Assembly (NCBI RefSeq): GCF_030410485.1
Contig: NZ_JAUHHC010000003.1
Span: 744,001 to 808,000 of the forward strand
DNA from: Roseateles violae
GTDB lineage: Bacteria > Pseudomonadota > Gammaproteobacteria > Burkholderiales > Burkholderiaceae_C
DNA length: 64,000 nucleotides
Reading direction: 5' to 3'
Shown: positions 16,389 to 26,048 of the stretch, piece after piece
Numbering within the stretch: the first letter of the stretch is position 1
Layout: each line of letters opens with the position of its first letter
Translations under genes and position numbers: made by a program
Notes under the pieces: generated by a model
What the model saw: only the letters and a program-made list of their open reading frames with translations
Database searches by the model: none
What the model was told of the DNA's origin: nothing

Positions 16389-17408
16389 TCAGCCCTGCTC
16401 GGGCTCGGATGGCAGAAAAGCCGCGGCGGCGCGGGACAGGCGGTCTCTGACCCCGTCCCAGGCGCCGTCCGGCGGCGGCAGTTCGATCCAGATCTCGGTG
16501 GCGCCGGCCGCGTCGAGTTCGCGCAGCGCGGCAAACAATTGATGCGCCGCCGCCCGCGCATCGTCCGGCATGCGGCGCGCCAGGGTGCCGGCCGGCAGCT
16601 GCTGCGGGTTCGGCACCGAGCGCGAATATACCGCCAGCGTTTTGCCCGCTTGTTTCGCGCCGCCCGCCGCCAGGGCGGCCAGCAGCTGCTCGGTGCCGAG
16701 CAGGCGCACCGTCGCATGCGGCGCGTAATGGGCGGCCAGGGTGCCGGAGGCGCGTGGTGCCTGCGCGTCCGGCGAGAGCAAGCGCTCACCTGCGGCGGCT
16801 TCGATCTGTGCGCGGCTCAGCACGCCGGGGCGCAGCAGCACCGGGTGGCCGCGGCTGCAGTCGACGATGCTGGACTCGATGCCGACCTCGCAGGCGCCGC
16901 CGTCGAGCACGATCAGGCCGGGCTCGAACTCGTCGACCACATGGCGGGCCCGGGTCGGGCTGACGCGGCCGAAGCGGTTGGCGCTCGGCGCGGCCACACC
17001 GGGCACGCCCAGCCGATGCGCCTCCGCCAGCAAGGCGCGCGCGACCGGATGTGCCGGACAGCGCAAGCCGATGCTGGTCTGCCCGCCGGCGGCGGCCGCC
17101 GCCATGCCGGGCGCGCGCGGCACGATCACCGTCAGCGGCCCCGGCCAGAAGGCCTGCATCAGCCTGGCGGCGGCCGGCGGCAGCACGCTGGCGAAGCGGG
17201 CCGCGTGTTCGGCGTCCAGCACATGGACGATCAGCGGATGGTCGGCCGGCCGGCCCTTGGCGGCGAAGATCTGGGCCACCGCCGCATCGTCGTCGGCACG
17301 CGCGCCGAGGCCGTAGACGGTCTCGGTCGGCAGCGCGACCAGTTCGCCGGTCGCCAGCGCGGCGGCGGCCTGGGCGATTGCCCGCGGATCGGTTCCGTCC
17401 AGCAGCAT
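16389..17408 (-). CDS. sua5: L-threonylcarbamoyladenylate synthase (Sua5 type)
   Basis: 339 aa. It makes threonylcarbamoyl-AMP from Thr, bicarbonate and ATP for t6A. The YrdC domain has LVALPTETVYGLGARAD, KGRPADHPLIVHV, IGLRCPAHPVARALL and APSANRFGRVSPTRARHV. After about residue 215 comes the extra Sua5 domain (GTLAAHYAPHATVRLL), so it is the long Sua5 form rather than short TsaC. Only 5 bp separate its ATG from the purK stop, hence co-transcription with purE-purK. Confidence 0.95.
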   Translation of the reverse strand: MLLDGTDPRAIAQAAAALATGELVALPTETVYGLGARADDDAAVAQIFAAKGRPADHPLIVHVLDAEHAARFASVLPPAAARLMQAFWPGPLTVIVPRAPGMAAAAAGGQTSIGLRCPAHPVARALLAEAHRLGVPGVAAPSANRFGRVSPTRARHVVDEFEPGLIVLDGGACEVGIESSIVDCSRGHPVLLRPGVLSRAQIEAAAGERLLSPDAQAPRASGTLAAHYAPHATVRLLGTEQLLAALAAGGAKQAGKTLAVYSRSVPNPQQLPAGTLARRMPDDARAAAHQLFAALRELDAAGATEIWIELPPPDGAWDGVRDRLSRAAAAFLPSEPEQG

Positions 17409-17413
17409 GCTTG

Positions 17414-18583
17414 TCAGAGCGCCGGCAGGCCCAGCAGCGCGGCCGCCAGGCCGGCGACGCGCCGGGCCTCGTCGGCGCTGGCCGCGGTGATGTTCAGATG
17501 GCCCATCTTGCGACCAGGCCGGGCCGAGGCCTTGCCGTACAGATGCAGATGGGTACCGGGCAGCGCCAGCACCTCGTCCCAGGCCGGCGTGCGCAGCTGA
17601 CCCGCGGCGTCGAACCAGAGATCGCCGAGCAGGTTCAGCATCACGGTGGGCGAATGCAGGCGCGGCGGGCGCAGCGGCAGCCCGGTCATGGCGCGCACCT
17701 GCAGCTCGAACTGCGAGACCTCGCAGGCGTCCAGCGTGTAATGGCCCGAGTTGTGCGGGCGCGGCGCCATCTCGTTGACGACCAGGCGGCCGTCCTGCAG
17801 CAGGAAGAACTCGACGCAGAGCACGCCGACATAGCCGATCGAGGCGGCGATGCGCGCGGCCGCGGCGCTGGCCTCGGCCTGCAGCGCGGCGCTGACGCCG
17901 GGGGCCGGCACCTCGGTGACGGCCAGGATGCCGTCGCGGTGCAGGTTCTGCTGCAAGGGGAACTGCACGATTTCACCGGCCGCGTTGCGGGCGACGATCA
18001 CCGACAGCTCCAGCTGCAAGGGCAGCAGCTGCTCGAGCACGCAGGGCACGCGCTTGAGCTCGGCCCAGGCGGCGGCCAGTTCCTCGCGCGTCTTGACGCG
18101 GATCTGGCCCTTGCCGTCATAACCCATGCGGGCCGTCTTGAGGATGCCGGGCAGCAGCGCAGCGTCGACCGCGTGCAGCTCGGTCTCGCTGGCGATCACC
18201 GCATAGGGCGCGCAGGCGACCTCGCAGGCACGGAAATGCGCCTTCTCGGCCGCTCGGTCCTGGCAGATCGCCACCGCCGCGCCGGCCGGGGCGACCGGGC
18301 GGCTGCGGGCCAGGCGCTCGAGCGCCTGCGCCGGCACGTTCTCGAATTCGGTCGTGATCGCCTCGCACCGGGCGGCCAGGCGGTCGAGCGCGGCCTCGTC
18401 CAGATAGTCGGCCTCGATGTGTTCGTGGGCGACCAGGCCGGCGGGGCTTTGCGGATCGGGGTCGAGCACGACGGTGCGGTAGCCCAGGCTTTGCGCCGCG
18501 TGGACGAACATGCGGCCCAGCTGGCCACCGCCCATCACGCCCAGCGTGGCCTGGCCGGGCAGCAGGGGCTTGACGCCGCTCAT
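17414..18583 (-). CDS. purK: N5-carboxyaminoimidazole ribonucleotide synthase
   Basis: 389-aa ATP-grasp enzyme that carboxylates AIR to N5-CAIR in purine synthesis. N-terminal Rossmann part [25 protein letters not shown]-grasp part with [31 protein letters not shown] and [22 protein letters not shown] 18583 overlaps the purE stop by 4 bp. Together with PurE it replaces the vertebrate-type AIR carboxylase. Confidence 0.96.
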   Translation of the reverse strand: MSGVKPLLPGQATLGVMGGGQLGRMFVHAAQSLGYRTVVLDPDPQSPAGLVAHEHIEADYLDEAALDRLAARCEAITTEFENVPAQALERLARSRPVAPAGAAVAICQDRAAEKAHFRACEVACAPYAVIASETELHAVDAALLPGILKTARMGYDGKGQIRVKTREELAAAWAELKRVPCVLEQLLPLQLELSVIVARNAAGEIVQFPLQQNLHRDGILAVTEVPAPGVSAALQAEASAAAARIAASIGYVGVLCVEFFLLQDGRLVVNEMAPRPHNSGHYTLDACEVSQFELQVRAMTGLPLRPPRLHSPTVMLNLLGDLWFDAAGQLRTPAWDEVLALPGTHLHLYGKASARPGRKMGHLNITAASADEARRVAGLAAALLGLPAL

Positions 18584-19095
18584 CCGACCAGATCCTGCGT
18601 CATCGCGCGCGCCGCCTCGGTCTGGCGGGCGCGGAAGGCGGCCAGCTTGTCGCCCAGGCCCTGGTCGCCGGCGGCGGCCAGCATCGCGATCGCGAACAGC
18701 GCCGCATTGCCGGCGCCGGCGGTGCCGATCGCGAAGGTGGCGACCGGCACGCCCTTGGGCATCTGCACGATCGAATGCAGCGAGTCGACGCCCTGCAGAT
18801 GGCGGCTGGCCACCGGCACGCCCAGCACCGGCACGAGCGTCTTGGCGGCCAGCATGCCGGGCAGGTGGGCGGCGCCGCCGGCGCCGGCGATGATCGCGCG
18901 CAGGCCGCGCCCAGCTGCGCTCTCGGCATAGGCGAACATATCGTCCGGCATGCGGTGCGCCGAGACCACCTTGGCCTCGAAGGCAACGCCGAACTCGGCG
19001 AGAATGTCGGCGGCGTGCTTCATGGTCTCCCAGTCGCTGCTGGATCCCATCACCACGCCAACCAGGGGGGAGGCGTTCTGTTGCACGTCCTGCAC
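18580..19095 (-). CDS. purE: N5-carboxyaminoimidazole ribonucleotide mutase
   Basis: 171 aa from GTG 19095, which has GGAG 6 bases upstream; a second in-frame GTG at 19086 is possible. It moves the carboxylate of N5-CAIR to give CAIR. Typical PurE motifs: [14 protein letters not shown] (substrate loop), [30 protein letters not shown] and [12 protein letters not shown]. Head of the purE-purK-sua5 operon, divergent from the CnoX-like gene with an 85-bp shared gap. Confidence 0.95.
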   Translation of the reverse strand: MQDVQQNASPLVGVVMGSSSDWETMKHAADILAEFGVAFEAKVVSAHRMPDDMFAYAESAAGRGLRAIIAGAGGAAHLPGMLAAKTLVPVLGVPVASRHLQGVDSLHSIVQMPKGVPVATFAIGTAGAGNAALFAIAMLAAAGDQGLGDKLAAFRARQTEAARAMTQDLVG

Positions 19096-19180
19096 GGCTC
19101 GCTCCGAAAGGCTGGAAAGCCTTGAATTGTAGGTGGCTTGCCGCCATCTGCCCTTGTCACCACCGGAAACGTGCCCCGTC

Positions 19181-20134
19181 ATGATCGACATCACCCTACA
19201 AAATTTCGAAGCCGAGCTGATCATCGCCTCGCAGACGCGGCCGGTTCTGCTCGACATCTGGGCGCCCTGGTGCGGCCCCTGCAAGCAGCTGGGCCCGGTG
19301 CTGGAAAAGCTGGAAGTCGCCTATGCCGGCCGCTTCACGCTGGCCAAGCTGAACAGCGACGAGGTGCCCGAGATCGCCAGTCAGCTGAGCCAGATGTTCG
19401 GCGTACGCTCGATCCCGTTCTGCGTGATGTTCGCCGGCGGCCAGCCGGTCGACGGCTTCGTCGGCGCGATCCCCGAGGCGCAGATCCGCGAGTTCCTCGA
19501 CAAGCATGTGCCCAGCGGCGAGATGCTGGAGGCGGCCGAGAACGTCGCCGAGGCCGAAGAGCTGATCGCCGACGGCGATCTGGAGGCGGCGCTGGCCAAG
19601 CTGGCCCAGGCGGTCGAGGCCGACCCGGCCAACGAGGCCGCGCGCTTCGACTATGTGAAGGCGCTGCTCGAGCTGGGCCTGCTGCAGGACGCCAAGAGCG
19701 CCTTTGCGCCGGTGGCTGTGCGCGCCGCCGACACCATCACCCCGCATGCGCGCTTTGCCGCCCTCGGCCACTGGATCGCCGCGCTCGACCGCGCCAACGC
19801 CGGCCTGGACCCGAGCGCGCTGCAGGCCGCCATCGCCGCCAACAAGCGCGATTTCGAGGCCCGCTTCGCGCTGGCCCAGGGTCACTTCGCCGCCCAGCGC
19901 TTCACCGAAGCGATGGAGGAGCTGCTGGAAATCATCATGCGCGACAAGGCCTGGAACGGCGAGCTCGCCCGCAAGACCTATGTCGCCATCCTGGAGCTGC
20001 TCAGCAAGCCCGCCCCGAAGGCGCAGACCGCCGAGGCCAAGGGAACGCTGGAACTGGCCGGCAAGGCTGTCATGCCGGCCAGCGATCCGCTGATCGATCA
20101 GTATCGGCGGAAGTTGAGTATGGCGTTGTTCTGA
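19181..20134 (+). CDS. CnoX/YbbN-like thioredoxin-TPR protein
   Basis: 317 aa. An N-terminal thioredoxin domain with a complete WCGPC site (Cys31, Cys34) and cis-Pro loop [10 protein letters not shown] is followed by a helical tetratricopeptide-like tail ([20 protein letters not shown] onward). This is the layout of CnoX, a chaperedoxin that protects proteins from oxidation and hands them to GroEL. E. coli CnoX has lost the first Cys; here both are present, so thiol-disulfide activity is likely. Starts at ATG 19181. It sits on the opposite strand between purE and the TPR gene. Confidence 0.9.
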   Translation: MIDITLQNFEAELIIASQTRPVLLDIWAPWCGPCKQLGPVLEKLEVAYAGRFTLAKLNSDEVPEIASQLSQMFGVRSIPFCVMFAGGQPVDGFVGAIPEAQIREFLDKHVPSGEMLEAAENVAEAEELIADGDLEAALAKLAQAVEADPANEAARFDYVKALLELGLLQDAKSAFAPVAVRAADTITPHARFAALGHWIAALDRANAGLDPSALQAAIAANKRDFEARFALAQGHFAAQRFTEAMEELLEIIMRDKAWNGELARKTYVAILELLSKPAPKAQTAEAKGTLELAGKAVMPASDPLIDQYRRKLSMALF

Positions 20135-20141
20135 ACGCTGG

Positions 20142-21254
20142 CTACCGCGGGCGCAGGCCCAGATCGGCCAGCGCCGTCGCCCAGAGGGCCTGCTGTTCGG
20201 CGAACTCGGCCCACGAGGCGGCCGCCTTGGCAGCATGGCGGCCGGCATTTTCCGCGTCGCCGAGCGCCGTATAGACCTGCGCCAAGCGGCTATGGGCGGC
20301 GGCTCGGTCGTCCACATCGCAGTCCGGATCGAGCTCGACTTCGGCCTCCGCCTCGCGAGCCTGTTGCAAGGCCTGCTCCGGCTGCTCGCTATTGACACGG
20401 CACCAGGCCAGATCGGCCAGCAGACTGCTGCCCAGGCGCGCCAGACCGGCCGACATCGCGTGCGGCAGATGCGCCTCGAACAGGCTGCGCGCCTCGGCAA
20501 ACTCGCCCTCCAGGGTCAGGATCTGCGCGCGCAGGATGGGCGTCAGATCGGGCCGCACCGAGCCGCCGACCGCCTGGTCGTAGTTGCGGATCGAATCGAC
20601 GCCCAGCAGCATGCAGTGGTCGCCTGCGGCATTGGACGAAAGTGAATCGCGGCGCATCTGGGCAACCCGCATCTGCGCCGTGTTGTACATCAGCGCCGAA
20701 AGCGAGGCCTCGTCGCCCTCCGCCTGAGCATGGAAGCGGGCCTTCGCATTCCAGGCCTGGGCAATCTCGACCTTGCCGGTCAGATGATGGGCCAGACCCA
20801 TCACCGTGCAGAGCCGGAAACGCGCGGCATGATGATCAATGCCGGCCTGGTCGTCGCAGATCCGCGCGTGTGCGATCAGTTCCTCCAGATCGTGCCGGAC
20901 ATAGGCCAGCTGCGCCAGCCAGGCCGAGCAGAGCGCGGACAGTTCGCGTTGACCGACCGATTGGGCGATCACCTGCGCCCGCGCGACCTTCTGCTGAGCT
21001 GCTCCACCGAAATCGGTGTAATAACTCATCAACCCCTCCGCAAAATGCAGCCAGGCGGCAAGCTCCGGATGTGGATGCTGGACGGCCAATTGGTGCAGCG
21101 CCGTCAGTTGGCCACGGGCCTCGTTCATCTGCCCGTGACGGGCCAGCAGCAGGGCGCGCTGGACCTTCAGGCAGGCCGCCTGCAGCGGCGAGGACGACGC
21201 AGCGGCGAGCTCGGCCTCGAGCCGCTTCAGCAAACGGCTCTTGATCGGAGTCAT
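20142..21254 (-). CDS. TPR-like helical protein, function unknown
   Basis: 370 aa, no signal peptide or membrane span. Successive helical hairpins with tetratricopeptide spacing are visible, for example [39 protein letters not shown] and [20 protein letters not shown]. This resembles the helical repeat parts of MalT/LuxR-type regulators, but no DNA-binding domain is present. ATG 21254 overlaps the purC stop by 4 bp, so it is co-translated with a purine enzyme. It converges with the CnoX-like gene 8 bp away. I do not recognise a specific function. Confidence 0.75.
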   Translation of the reverse strand: MTPIKSRLLKRLEAELAAASSSPLQAACLKVQRALLLARHGQMNEARGQLTALHQLAVQHPHPELAAWLHFAEGLMSYYTDFGGAAQQKVARAQVIAQSVGQRELSALCSAWLAQLAYVRHDLEELIAHARICDDQAGIDHHAARFRLCTVMGLAHHLTGKVEIAQAWNAKARFHAQAEGDEASLSALMYNTAQMRVAQMRRDSLSSNAAGDHCMLLGVDSIRNYDQAVGGSVRPDLTPILRAQILTLEGEFAEARSLFEAHLPHAMSAGLARLGSSLLADLAWCRVNSEQPEQALQQAREAEAEVELDPDCDVDDRAAAHSRLAQVYTALGDAENAGRHAAKAAASWAEFAEQQALWATALADLGLRPR

Positions 21255-22156
21255 GACACCACGGTCAGGCGCGTCAGCGCCTCGCGGTATTTGGCGGCGG
21301 TCTTTTCGACCACCTCGGTCGGCAGCGCCGGCGCGGGCGCCGTCTTGCCCCAGGGCTTGCCATCCACGCTTGCCTGCTCCAGCCAGTCGCGCAGGAACTG
21401 CTTGTCGTAGCTGGGCGGATTGGCGCCCACCGCATAGCTCTCGGCCGGCCAGTAGCGCGAGGAGTCCGGCGTCAGCACCTCGTCCATCAGGGTCAGCGTG
21501 CCGTCGGCATCGAGGCCGAACTCGAACTTGGTGTCGGCGATGATGATGCCCTTGCTCAGCGCGTAATCGGCCGCGCGGCGATACAACGCGATCGAGATCT
21601 CGCGCACCCGCTCGGCCAGTTCGCGGCCGATGATGGCGACGCAGCGCTCGAAATCGATGTTCTCGTCGTGATCGCCCATCTCGGCCTTGGTTGCCGGCGT
21701 GAAAATGGGCTCGGGCAGCTTGCTCGCATTCTGCAGCCCCGGCGGCAGCTTGACGCCGCAGACCTCGCCGCTTTGCCGGTATTCGGCCCAGCCGCTGCCG
21801 GCCAGATAGCCGCGCACCACCGCCTCGATCGGCAACGGCTTCAGGCGCTTGACCAGCATCGAGCGATCGCGCACCTGCGCCTTGTCGGCTTCGCCGCTCA
21901 CGACCGACAGCGGGTCCTCGCCGGTCAGGTGGTTCGGCACGATGCCGGTCAGCTTGTCGAACCAGAACAGCGCCATCTGCGTCAGCAGCGCGCCCTTGCC
22001 CGGAATCGGCTCGCCCATGATGACGTCGAAGGCCGAGATCCGGTCCGAGGCAACCATCAGGATGCGATCGTCGCCGACCGCATAGTTCTCGCGCACCTTG
22101 CCGCGGGCGATCAGGGGGAGCGAGGTCAGCGAGGAGGTGTGCAGGGCAGCGGTCAT
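21251..22156 (-). CDS. purC: SAICAR synthetase
   Basis: 301-aa phosphoribosylaminoimidazole-succinocarboxamide synthase, joining CAIR and aspartate. Motifs: [28 protein letters not shown] at the N-terminus (ATP site), [27 protein letters not shown] and [14 protein letters not shown]. The length fits the longer yeast/proteobacterial form (~300 aa). A terminator after fba (22198-22221) means it needs its own promoter in the short space before ATG 22156. Confidence 0.96.
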   Translation of the reverse strand: MTAALHTSSLTSLPLIARGKVRENYAVGDDRILMVASDRISAFDVIMGEPIPGKGALLTQMALFWFDKLTGIVPNHLTGEDPLSVVSGEADKAQVRDRSMLVKRLKPLPIEAVVRGYLAGSGWAEYRQSGEVCGVKLPPGLQNASKLPEPIFTPATKAEMGDHDENIDFERCVAIIGRELAERVREISIALYRRAADYALSKGIIIADTKFEFGLDADGTLTLMDEVLTPDSSRYWPAESYAVGANPPSYDKQFLRDWLEQASVDGKPWGKTAPAPALPTEVVEKTAAKYREALTRLTVVS

Positions 22157-22197
22157 GATCGGGCGTGTGGCGGGGGCAGGACAGGGATTTTAGGGCG

Positions 22198-22221
22198 TGA
22201 AAAAGCCCGCCGAAGCGGGCC
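22198..22221 (-). terminator. Rho-independent terminator after fba
   Basis: On the minus strand GCCCGC-TTCG-GCGGGC followed by TTTTT: a 6-bp GC stem with a stable TTCG tetraloop and U-run. It lies 24 bp past the fba stop and 42 bp before the purC start, so it separates them. Confidence 0.92.
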
Positions 22222-22244
22222 TCGCAGCAACGCTCTCCGCCGAC

Positions 22245-23309
22245 TTACTGAACCACCTGGGCCAGCTCGCCGCGCGAATAGGCGGCGGCCACGTCGACCA
22301 GGCTGCGCGGCTTGATCTTGGCGGCCTGACCCTCGCAGCCGAACTGCAGATAGCGCGCCTTGCAGACCAGCTTGGCGGCCTCGCGGGCCGGCTTCAGCCA
22401 TTCGCGGGCGTCAAACTTGTCCGGGTTCTCCGCCAGGAACTTGCGCACCGCACCGGTCATCGCCAAGCGGATGTCGGTGTCGATATTGATCTTGCGCACG
22501 CCATGCTTGATCGCTTCCTGGATCTCCTCGATCGGCACGCCGAAGGTCTCCTTCATCTTGCCGCCGTACTGGTTGATGATGGCCAGCAGTTCCTGCGGCA
22601 CGCTGGACGAGCCGTGCATCACCAGGTGTGTGTTCGGGATGCGCTTGTGGATCTCCTTGACGCGGCCGATGGCCAGGATGTCGCCGGTGGGCTTGCGCGA
22701 GAACTTGTAGGCGCCGTGGCTGGTGCCGATCGCGATCGCCAGCGCATCGAGCTGGGTCGCCTTGACGAAGACGGCCGCCTCCTCGGGGTCGGTCAGCAGC
22801 TGGCTGTGGTCCAGCTTGCCCTCGGCACCGATGCCGTCTTCCTCGCCGGCCTCGCCGGTTTCGAGATTGCCGAGGCAGCCCAGTTCGCCCTCGACGGTGA
22901 CGCCGACCTGGTGCGCCATCTCGACGACCTTGCGGGTCACCTCGACGTTGTAGTCGAAGCTGGCCGGCGTCTTGCCGTCCTCCATCAGCGAACCGTCCAT
23001 CATCACCGAGCCGAAGCCCAGGTCGATGGCGCCGGCGCAGACCTTGGGGCTGGTGCCATGGTCCTGGTGCATCACCAGCGGGATGTGCGGGAAGGCCTCG
23101 ACCGCCGCCTGGATCAGGTGCTTGATGAAGGGTTCGCCGGCGTATTTGCGGGCGCCGGCACTGGCCTGCAGGATGACCGGCGCGCCCACCTCGTCGGCCG
23201 CGGCCATCACGGCCTGCACCTGCTCGAGGTTGTTGACGTTGAAGGCCGGAATGCCATAGCCCTGTTCGGCGGCATGGTCCAGCAGTTGGCGCATTGATAC
23301 GAGAGCCAT
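22245..23309 (-). CDS. fba: Fructose-1,6-bisphosphate aldolase, class II
   Basis: 354-aa zinc-dependent aldolase cleaving FBP to DHAP and G3[28 protein letters not shown] opens the long class II type common in Burkholderiales (the Calvin-cycle subtype by length). Zinc and substrate motifs: [42 protein letters not shown] and [10 protein letters not shown]. Same strand as purC and pyk, in the conserved pgk-pyk-fba-purC-purE-purK order, although a foreign regulator gene now splits pyk from fba. Confidence 0.96.
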   Translation of the reverse strand: MALVSMRQLLDHAAEQGYGIPAFNVNNLEQVQAVMAAADEVGAPVILQASAGARKYAGEPFIKHLIQAAVEAFPHIPLVMHQDHGTSPKVCAGAIDLGFGSVMMDGSLMEDGKTPASFDYNVEVTRKVVEMAHQVGVTVEGELGCLGNLETGEAGEEDGIGAEGKLDHSQLLTDPEEAAVFVKATQLDALAIAIGTSHGAYKFSRKPTGDILAIGRVKEIHKRIPNTHLVMHGSSSVPQELLAIINQYGGKMKETFGVPIEEIQEAIKHGVRKINIDTDIRLAMTGAVRKFLAENPDKFDAREWLKPAREAAKLVCKARYLQFGCEGQAAKIKPRSLVDVAAAYSRGELAQVVQ

Positions 23310-23503
23310 GAAAGTCCCCGGAAGTTGAAAAATCTCTTCGTGCGCAGCCTACTCCGGATCACCGCCGTAACCGCGCCGTAACTGCATCTGATTCTAGCGG
23401 CGCCCTCGGGTTGGACTCTGTTGCGGCCCCTTGTTCGAGCATTTAGGCTGTCGGCGGACTTTTTTCCAGAGCCAGGCGAGCCGGGCCTGGAGCCCTTCCC
23501 CGC

Positions 23504-24526
23504 ATGACACGCCTCGCCCTCGACCAGCTGACCCTCTGGATCACCGCCGCCGCCCGCGAACATTCGCACGATCTGGCCGCCCATCTGCATGAGCGCACCG
23601 GCGCCAGCCCCCGCGCCTGCGTGGCCGCGCTGCGCCGCCTGGTCGACGCGCAGTGGCTGGTTCGCAGCGGCACGCCGCGCCGGCCGGTCTTCGCGCCCGG
23701 CGCACTGCGCCAGGTCGCGCGCAGCTACACCTTGCATGGCCTGCAGGAGGACCTGCCCTGGCAGCGCGACTTCGCGCCGCATTTCGAGCTGCCGCCGCAT
23801 GTGGCGCGGATGATCCAGCATGGCTTCACCGAGCTGGTCAACAACGCGGCCGACCACAGCGGCGGCTCCAGCGTCACCGTCTCGCTGCGCCAGACGCCCA
23901 GCTATGTGCAGCTGCTGGTCTCCGACGACGGCTGCGGCGTCTTCGACAAGATCTGCTCGGCCTTCCACCTGCCCGATGCCCAGCACGCGATGCTGGAACT
24001 CAGCAAGGGGCGCCTGACCAGCCAGCCCGAGGCGCATACCGGCCGCGGCCTGTTCTTCAGCTCGCAGCTGGCCGATGTGTTCGACATCCATGCCAACAAC
24101 ACCGCCTTCCAGCGCCGCGCCTGGGAATCGAGCTGCGGCTGGCAACCGGGCCGCCCGCTGCCGCGCCAGGGCAGCTCGATCTATATGGCGATCGCGCTGG
24201 ACACCAGGCGCACGCTGGACCAGGTGCTGCAGGCCTGGAGCATCGCCGGCGACGGCATCGCCTTCGACCAGACGACCATCCATCTGCAGATGCTGGCCGG
24301 CCCGGGCCAGGCGCTCGATTCGCGCGCCCAGGCGCGGCGGGTGGCCGCGCGCCTGCCCATGTTCAAGCGCGCGGAGATCAGCTTCGCCGGCGTCGACGAC
24401 GTCGGCCATGGCTTCGTCGACGAGCTGTTCCGCGTCTTCGCGCGCGCCCATCCGGCGGTCGAACTGCAGCCGACGCAGATGACACCGCGGATCGCGGCCC
24501 TGGTGCAGAACGCGCGCGAAGGCTGA
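23504..24526 (+). CDS. HTH - GHKL ATPase - STAS-like (DUF4325) fusion
   Basis: 340 aa. Residues 1-75 form a probable winged helix (LTLWITAAAREHSHDLAAHL...VDAQWLVRSG). Residues ~95-200 are a histidine-kinase-type ATPase: N-box GFTELVNNAADHSGG, G1 box VSDDGCGVFDKI, G2 box HTGRGLFFSSQLADVF; no phosphoacceptor domain. The C-terminal ~90 residues match the STAS-like DUF4325 domain. This looks like an anti-sigma-type kinase (RsbW/SpoIIAB) and its antagonist in one chain. Opposite strand between pyk and fba. Confidence 0.83.
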   Translation: MTRLALDQLTLWITAAAREHSHDLAAHLHERTGASPRACVAALRRLVDAQWLVRSGTPRRPVFAPGALRQVARSYTLHGLQEDLPWQRDFAPHFELPPHVARMIQHGFTELVNNAADHSGGSSVTVSLRQTPSYVQLLVSDDGCGVFDKICSAFHLPDAQHAMLELSKGRLTSQPEAHTGRGLFFSSQLADVFDIHANNTAFQRRAWESSCGWQPGRPLPRQGSSIYMAIALDTRRTLDQVLQAWSIAGDGIAFDQTTIHLQMLAGPGQALDSRAQARRVAARLPMFKRAEISFAGVDDVGHGFVDELFRVFARAHPAVELQPTQMTPRIAALVQNAREG

Positions 24527-24531
24527 GGGTC

Positions 24532-25962
24532 TCAGGCCACCCGGCAGACCTTCAGCATATTGGTGCCGCCCGGATAGCCCATCGGCTCGCCGCAGGTGAT
24601 CGCATAGGTATCGCCGGGCATCAGCGCGCCCTGCTCGATCAGCAGACGCTCGGCCGCCGCCAGCGCCGCGTCGCGGTCCTCGTGCTTGGGCATCAAGAGC
24701 GGCCGCACATTGCGGTACAGCGCCATCTTGGTCTGGCTCAGCGGCTGCGTGGTCAGCGCGAAGATCGGCACATTGATGCGGTGCCGGCTCATCCACAGCG
24801 CGGTCGAACCCGATTCGGTCAGCGCGACGATGGCCTTGCAGCCCAGGTGGTAGGCGGTGAACAGCGCGCCCATCGCGATCGACTGGTCGATGCGCCCGAA
24901 CTGGCGACCGGTGAAGTCGGTGTCGAGGTTTACGAACTCGGCCCGTTCGGCCTCCAGCGCGATTGCCGCCATCTGCTCGATCGTCTCGACCGGAAATTTG
25001 CCCGCCGCCGTCTCGGCGCTGAGCATCACCGCGTCGGTGCCGTCCAGCACTGCGTTGGCGACGTCGCTCACCTCGGCGCGCGTCGGCACCGGGTTGACGA
25101 TCATCGACTCCATCATCTGCGTGGCGGTGATCGCCACCTTGTCCATCTCGCGCGCCATCTTGATCATGCGCTTCTGCAGCGCCGGCACGGCCGCGTTGCC
25201 GACCTCGACAGCCAGGTCACCGCGCGCGACCATGATGCCGTCGCTGGCCTTCAGGATCGCCTCCAGATGCGGGATCGCCTCGTAGCGCTCGATCTTGGCG
25301 ATCATGCCGGGCTTGTGGCGCCAGGGCTCGCCGGCCACATTGGCCAGCTGGCGCGCCATCTCCATATCGGTGGCGTTCTTGGGGAAGCTGACCGCCAGGT
25401 ACTCGCACTGGAAGGACATCGCCGTCTTGATGTCCTCCATGTCCTTGGCCGTCAGCGCCGGCGCCGTCAGGCCGCCGCCCTGCTTGTTGATGCCCTTGTT
25501 GTTGGACAGCTCGCCGCCCAGCTTGACGGTCGTGTGCACGGCCGCGCCCTTGACCGCCTCGACGGTCAGCACCAGCAGGCCGTCGTTCAACAGCAAGGTG
25601 TCGCCCGGCTTCACGTCGCGCGGCAGCTCCTTGTAGTCGAGGCCGACGACCTCCTCGTTGCCGAGCTCGGTGCGATCGGCATCGAGCACGAAGGGCCGGC
25701 CGTTGACCAGCTCGATCTTGCCGTTCTCGAACTTGCCGACGCGGATCTTCGGCCCCTGCAGATCGGCCATGATGGCCACCTGCTTGCCGGCGGCGCGCGC
25801 CGCCTCGCGCACCATGCGGGCGCGGTCGATATGGTCCTGGGCCTTGCCATGCGAGAAGTTCAGCCGCACGACGTCGACGCCGGCTCGGATCATGCGCTCC
25901 AGGATCTCGGGGGAAGAGGAAGCCGGCCCGAGGGTGGCGACGATCTTGGTGGCACGGGTCAT
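24532..25962 (-). CDS. pyk: Pyruvate kinase
   Basis: 476 aa from ATG 25962 (an in-frame ATG at 25998 is less likely because the family starts at TRATKIVATLGPASSS). It converts PEP and ADP to pyruvate and ATP. Motifs: VVRLNFSHG, ADLQGPKIRVG, GIMVARGDLAVEVG (K/E/D of the active site; here the signature I-x-K-I-E is MIAKIERYEAIP) and ATQMMESMIVNPVPTRAEVSDVANAV. The C-terminal regulatory domain is present. Convergent with the regulator gene 5 bp away. Confidence 0.96.
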   Translation of the reverse strand: MTRATKIVATLGPASSSPEILERMIRAGVDVVRLNFSHGKAQDHIDRARMVREAARAAGKQVAIMADLQGPKIRVGKFENGKIELVNGRPFVLDADRTELGNEEVVGLDYKELPRDVKPGDTLLLNDGLLVLTVEAVKGAAVHTTVKLGGELSNNKGINKQGGGLTAPALTAKDMEDIKTAMSFQCEYLAVSFPKNATDMEMARQLANVAGEPWRHKPGMIAKIERYEAIPHLEAILKASDGIMVARGDLAVEVGNAAVPALQKRMIKMAREMDKVAITATQMMESMIVNPVPTRAEVSDVANAVLDGTDAVMLSAETAAGKFPVETIEQMAAIALEAERAEFVNLDTDFTGRQFGRIDQSIAMGALFTAYHLGCKAIVALTESGSTALWMSRHRINVPIFALTTQPLSQTKMALYRNVRPLLMPKHEDRDAALAAAERLLIEQGALMPGDTYAITCGEPMGYPGGTNMLKVCRVA

Positions 25963-26048
25963 GAAGGCACTCGCTGAAATCCGGTTACAAGCGAACAATT
26001 ATGGGCCGCAATTAGAGCGGCCTCCCGGTTACCGCGGATTACAAGCGA

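Noticed and set aside
25985-26048. Two copies of TTACAAGCGA between pyk and maeB
   Set aside because: Short 10-bp direct repeats, one reaching the maeB stop; no structure, target-site duplication or mobile element around them.
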